A program made the position numbers and the translations under genes. Shown here piece by piece: positions 50,111 through 53,203 of a stretch of DNA of 53,203 bases. The notes below the pieces were generated by a model. It was not told the origin of the DNA and searched no databases. It saw nothing but the letters and a program-made list of their open reading frames with translations. The DNA is from a virus: IMG/VR virus record IMGVR_UViG_3300038360_000257, positions 1-53,203 of that record; one strand, written 5' to 3'. Numbering within the stretch: the first letter of the stretch is position 1; the number at the start of each line of letters is the position of its first letter.

Positions 50111-52174
50111 ATGAAAAAACTATTACTCACTCTCATCTTGTCATTGGCATTGTGGTCGCCCTCCTTTGCTGCCGATGTGATTATAATGCCATTAGGTGGA
50201 CCTAACTTAGGCGGCATAATAACGGACCTAATCCCTGGAGCAGATGATACCTATGATATTGGAGAAGGCGTTACGCCTCTTGAATGGAAGGATCTGTGGA
50301 TTGATGGAACGGCTCACGCTGACACCATTGATGCTGATTCCGTCGATATCACCACGATTACAGACGGGAATATCCCATACATGCAAGCCGCAGCGGCCGG
50401 GTTTGGCGACTCCCCATTGAGCACGGACGGGACGGCTGTAACAAGCACCGGTAACATTGGGGTCGGTGCTGCTCCGGTGTATCCTGTGGATATAACCATG
50501 AGCGCGACGGATCTCACCGGACTTTATATTGATGGCGAGACCAATGATTACGCTGGAGCAGGTGTCACTGGAACTGTGGTTATGAAGCGTGACATAGCCC
50601 AAGCTGCACTGAGCAACCATACGGGATGGTCTAATTATGTCACTTTGAAACATGCTGCTGGCCAGACTGACACAATCAACTATGTCTACGGTAATATTAA
50701 TCGTATAGACAACAACTCTACCATTATAAATAATACCGCCGATAATGACGTCTACCATGAGTACGGAACTTATTCCTGGATTGACGCTAAAGGTGGTGTT
50801 TACGACCTACAGGCTGCGGGTAACATGGAGCTGGTAGTTACTGGTGTTGAATCTTATGTTGAAACCACTGACCTGGGATCGACCGCTCGTCTTGACCTAA
50901 GCGACACCGGTGCTGGTGGGGGCGTTGGGTCTATGGAGGTAACCGGTTACCATGCTAGGATGTTTCACGGACCTGATGTACTTTCTGGTGCTTGGACTAT
51001 GACGGCCACTGGTTTTGATGCCACGATCAGGAGCGAACCCCTCTTGACTGGCGGTACAATTATCCAAAACACAAACGGATTGTTAGTTAATATTGATGCC
51101 AGTGATGTTGGAACCTCGGTGGCTAAAGGAATCAACATAGCTGCTGTTGCTGGAGCTGACACTAATTGGGCTATTCATTCGGCTACTGTTGCTCCGAGCC
51201 ATTTTGCCGGTTCACTTGAAGCGGCCACAATTACCTATGGTGGTGCCGAAGTTTATCGCGTGGGTGGAACTGATGTAGCTGATGCAGATGTTGTTGATGC
51301 GCTTACTATTTCGGGTGGTACTGTTAATGGTTCTGTTGTCGGAGGTGTAACCCCTGCGGCTGGAACATTTACCACTCTTGGGGCAACTTCTGCGGGCCAA
51401 CACTATATTGGTGGAAGTGCTGAAGCTGGAGCCGCTGTTACCATAGCTGGATCTTTTGATGCAACTGGCACAAATGCTTCAGCAACAATTCTTAATGTTG
51501 GAGGCACTGCAAATACGAAAGCGTCTTATAACGCTTATGGGGTATATATTCATCCTACATTGACAGAGGCAGCTTCTGGAAATCATGTTATAATGGCTGG
51601 GACGAGATTTAATCAGCCAGCGATAACAGTAGGAGCAGCGACAGTAACTGACGCCGTTTCTGTTTATATCTCAGGCGCACCAAGTGCAACCGTTACCGGG
51701 AAAAATTATTCTTTTTGGGTCGATTTGGGAGAAACGAGACTTGATAACCTGGTCACTATGCCGCAGGTCTACGCCCACAACATGAATGGCGAGACGATCA
51801 GGGCATTGCAGATTAATGATACTGGCGAGCTTGGCTATGATTCATCGTCAGCCAGGTTCAAAACTAACATTGTCCCAATGGAAGACACTTCGTGGATTTA
51901 CGACTTACGGCCAGTCAACTACGAACCACGAAAGAAAATAATGGTTGAGGATAAACAGGTCTATACATCTGAGTCAACTGGTGTAAAGCGTTATGGTTTG
52001 ATTGCTGAGGAAGTGGAGAAGGTAAACCCAACATTTGTTTTCTATGATGATGAAAACAGGGTTACTGGTGTTCATTATGGGGATTTGATATCGCCCTTGG
52101 TAAACGAAGTTCAGCGGTTAAAATCGCGGGTTGACGAACTGGAAAAACGATTAACAGCCTTAGAATCTAAATAG
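50111..52174 (+). CDS. tail fiber/spike with S74 intramolecular chaperone and signal peptide, 687 aa
   Basis: Residues 1-21 (MKKLLLTLILSLALWSPSFA) form a clear Sec signal peptide, unusual for a tail fiber. The middle 550 residues are repetitive beta sequence (GNIPYMQAAAAGFGDSPLST; VGAAPVYPVDITMSATD). The last 115 residues are a peptidase S74 chaperone-of-endosialidase domain. It has SSARFKTNIVPM, YDLRPVNYEP, RYGLIAEEVEKVNP and HYGDLISPLVNEVQRLKSRV, ending in a trimerising coiled coil. S74 domains cleave themselves off after helping trimer folding. It is probably a receptor-binding fiber. ATG 50111 follows AAAGGAGG. Confidence 0.8.
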   Translation: MKKLLLTLILSLALWSPSFAADVIIMPLGGPNLGGIITDLIPGADDTYDIGEGVTPLEWKDLWIDGTAHADTIDADSVDITTITDGNIPYMQAAAAGFGDSPLSTDGTAVTSTGNIGVGAAPVYPVDITMSATDLTGLYIDGETNDYAGAGVTGTVVMKRDIAQAALSNHTGWSNYVTLKHAAGQTDTINYVYGNINRIDNNSTIINNTADNDVYHEYGTYSWIDAKGGVYDLQAAGNMELVVTGVESYVETTDLGSTARLDLSDTGAGGGVGSMEVTGYHARMFHGPDVLSGAWTMTATGFDATIRSEPLLTGGTIIQNTNGLLVNIDASDVGTSVAKGINIAAVAGADTNWAIHSATVAPSHFAGSLEAATITYGGAEVYRVGGTDVADADVVDALTISGGTVNGSVVGGVTPAAGTFTTLGATSAGQHYIGGSAEAGAAVTIAGSFDATGTNASATILNVGGTANTKASYNAYGVYIHPTLTEAASGNHVIMAGTRFNQPAITVGAATVTDAVSVYISGAPSATVTGKNYSFWVDLGETRLDNLVTMPQVYAHNMNGETIRALQINDTGELGYDSSSARFKTNIVPMEDTSWIYDLRPVNYEPRKKIMVEDKQVYTSESTGVKRYGLIAEEVEKVNPTFVFYDDENRVTGVHYGDLISPLVNEVQRLKSRVDELEKRLTALESK

Positions 52175-52185
52175 GGAGACACAAA

Positions 52186-53203
52186 ATGAGAGCTGAATTT
52201 ACAAAGGACTTGGTAGTCAAAGATGGAGCGTGGGTTGATGCGAGAGCTTATGGTTCGGCTCTTAATGATACTACTATTCAGGCCGCCATCACGGCGATTA
52301 GTACCGATGATCGGATGATATTGTTGACGCCAGGTACTTGGAGCATAACCGAGAATCTGACCATTCCTGCTAATGTCGGGCTTAAGGTAATGAGTGGCGC
52401 GGTATTGGATATTACTAACGCGAAGATTTTGACCTTCCAAGGCCAGCTAGAAGCCGGGCTTTATCAGATTTTTAGTGGGCTTGGAACTGTGGTGTTTGGC
52501 CGAGATGGTGGAAACAATGTTGTGGAGGTTTTCCCGAACTGGTGGGGCGCAGTTGGTGATGGGACTACGGACGACTCGGGTGCGTTTCAAAGTGCATTGA
52601 ATTCCATTAGTACTACCCAAAGTGGTGTTTTAACTATTCCGCCGTTGGGGTGGGGTGGTCAGTGTTATTATCTTACTTCTGGTCTTACCTATGATATGCC
52701 AAGCCATACCAGGTCTTTAACAATTCGAGGTTCTGGATTGAGTTCTTACTTGTTCTTTGAAGGAGCTGGGATTGATGGAATTACTGTTGATGGGAATGTA
52801 AACAAGTCAACAATCACACTTAAAGATCTTTCTTTCGGTGGGGCAGCTGGAACTGGCGATGGGCTGGTTTTGGTCGAGATGAATCGCTCGACCTTTTATA
52901 ACGTGATTTGTCATGGGTTTGGTGGCACTGGTATATTACTCCAAGGTTCGATCTTGAACACCTTTATCGGCGGTGGTGTAACAACGAACCTTGGAAGTCC
53001 TGGCAACAAAACCCAGGCGGTTCCTACTCGTGGTGTTTTGGTAGAGCAAACAGTTGGGAGCGGCTCGAATGGTAATACCTTTGTTGGGTTCAATATTGAG
53101 GGGATTACAACCGCGCCTGGTATTGGCGTGGAGATTACCGGCAACAGCTACGGAACCACCTTTATGGGCGGCACAATCGAGAACAATACTATTGGCGTTC
53201 AGG
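52186..53203 (+). CDS. beta-helix tailspike, pectate-lyase-3 superfamily (truncated by window)
   Basis: ATG 52186 after AGGGAGAC; the frame is open for 339 codons to the window end. Residues about 118-141 show VFPNWWGAVGDGTTDDSGAF, the entry motif of right-handed beta-helix tailspikes. Residues about 60-110 (NLTIPANVGLKVMSGAVLDI...) form the preceding strands. Later repeats (GSGLSSYLFFEGAGIDGITV; GTGILLQGSILNTFIGGGVT) fit rungs of the helix. It likely degrades or binds host surface polysaccharide. The C-terminus and any active-site residues lie beyond the window. Confidence 0.78.
   Translation, partial: MRAEFTKDLVVKDGAWVDARAYGSALNDTTIQAAITAISTDDRMILLTPGTWSITENLTIPANVGLKVMSGAVLDITNAKILTFQGQLEAGLYQIFSGLGTVVFGRDGGNNVVEVFPNWWGAVGDGTTDDSGAFQSALNSISTTQSGVLTIPPLGWGGQCYYLTSGLTYDMPSHTRSLTIRGSGLSSYLFFEGAGIDGITVDGNVNKSTITLKDLSFGGAAGTGDGLVLVEMNRSTFYNVICHGFGGTGILLQGSILNTFIGGGVTTNLGSPGNKTQAVPTRGVLVEQTVGSGSNGNTFVGFNIEGITTAPGIGVEITGNSYGTTFMGGTIENNTIGVQ

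Noticed and set aside
1-53203. tRNA genes, integrase, lysis genes, insertion sequences
   Set aside because: None could be supported by eye. Absence of an integrase and lysis cassette may only reflect the window limits.

Overview
The window is most of a short-tailed (podovirus-like) tailed-phage genome, or a provirus of one. Evidence is a replication cassette, a GpA-type terminase, a portal of about 700 residues, scaffold, capsid, tail-adaptor and nozzle genes, several internal virion proteins, and two receptor-binding proteins. No tape measure, sheath, baseplate, integrase, tRNA or lysis gene is visible. Sec signal peptides and strong GGAGG ribosome sites fit a Gram-negative host, probably a proteobacterium; this is inference.

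Layout. (1) Bases 1-964, minus strand: five tiny genes joined by ATGA overlaps. (2) 1047-1250: divergent promoters sharing a 12-bp inverted repeat, with a structured leader on the left and a leaderless Xre repressor gene on the right. (3) 1250-9389, plus strand: replication genes (Cas4-like DUF2800 nuclease, DUF2815 ssDNA-binding protein, family-B DNA polymerase, VRR-NUC nuclease, SNF2 helicase, VapE-type primase-helicase). (4) 9390-9887: AT-rich region with many GTTGACA repeats, a candidate replication origin. (5) 10154-13516, minus strand: eleven small accessory genes, several with zinc-binding cysteine pairs and one DUF932-like, headed by a long hairpin-rich leader and closed by a bidirectional terminator. 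(6) 14113-24124: packaging and head genes. (7) 24178-31243: head-tail adaptors, nozzle and a fiber-like protein. (8) 31258-49661: ejected/internal virion proteins, ending in a 3211-residue polyvalent protein. (9) 49658 to the end: two proteins with Sec signal peptides (one a fiber with an S74 chaperone) and a truncated beta-helix tailspike.

The strongest unusual feature is a group I self-splicing intron of about 318 nt inside the major capsid protein gene (22565-22882). The P1, P3, P4, P6, P7, P8 and P9 pairings and the conserved R and S sequences can be traced. Splicing joins 45 N-terminal codons to the rest of the capsid protein; without it translation stops one codon after the junction. 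Other features worth attention are two small genes with their own ribosome sites overprinted in disordered linkers of the giant polyvalent gene, the iteron-like origin region, and repeated structured RNA leaders.

How the genes work together: the Xre repressor probably sets the balance between the left minus-strand operon and the replication operon. The replication proteins probably act at the repeat region next to the primase gene. The packaging, head, tail and ejection proteins lie in assembly order on the plus strand, mostly with overlapping or closely spaced starts, which implies long polycistronic late transcription.
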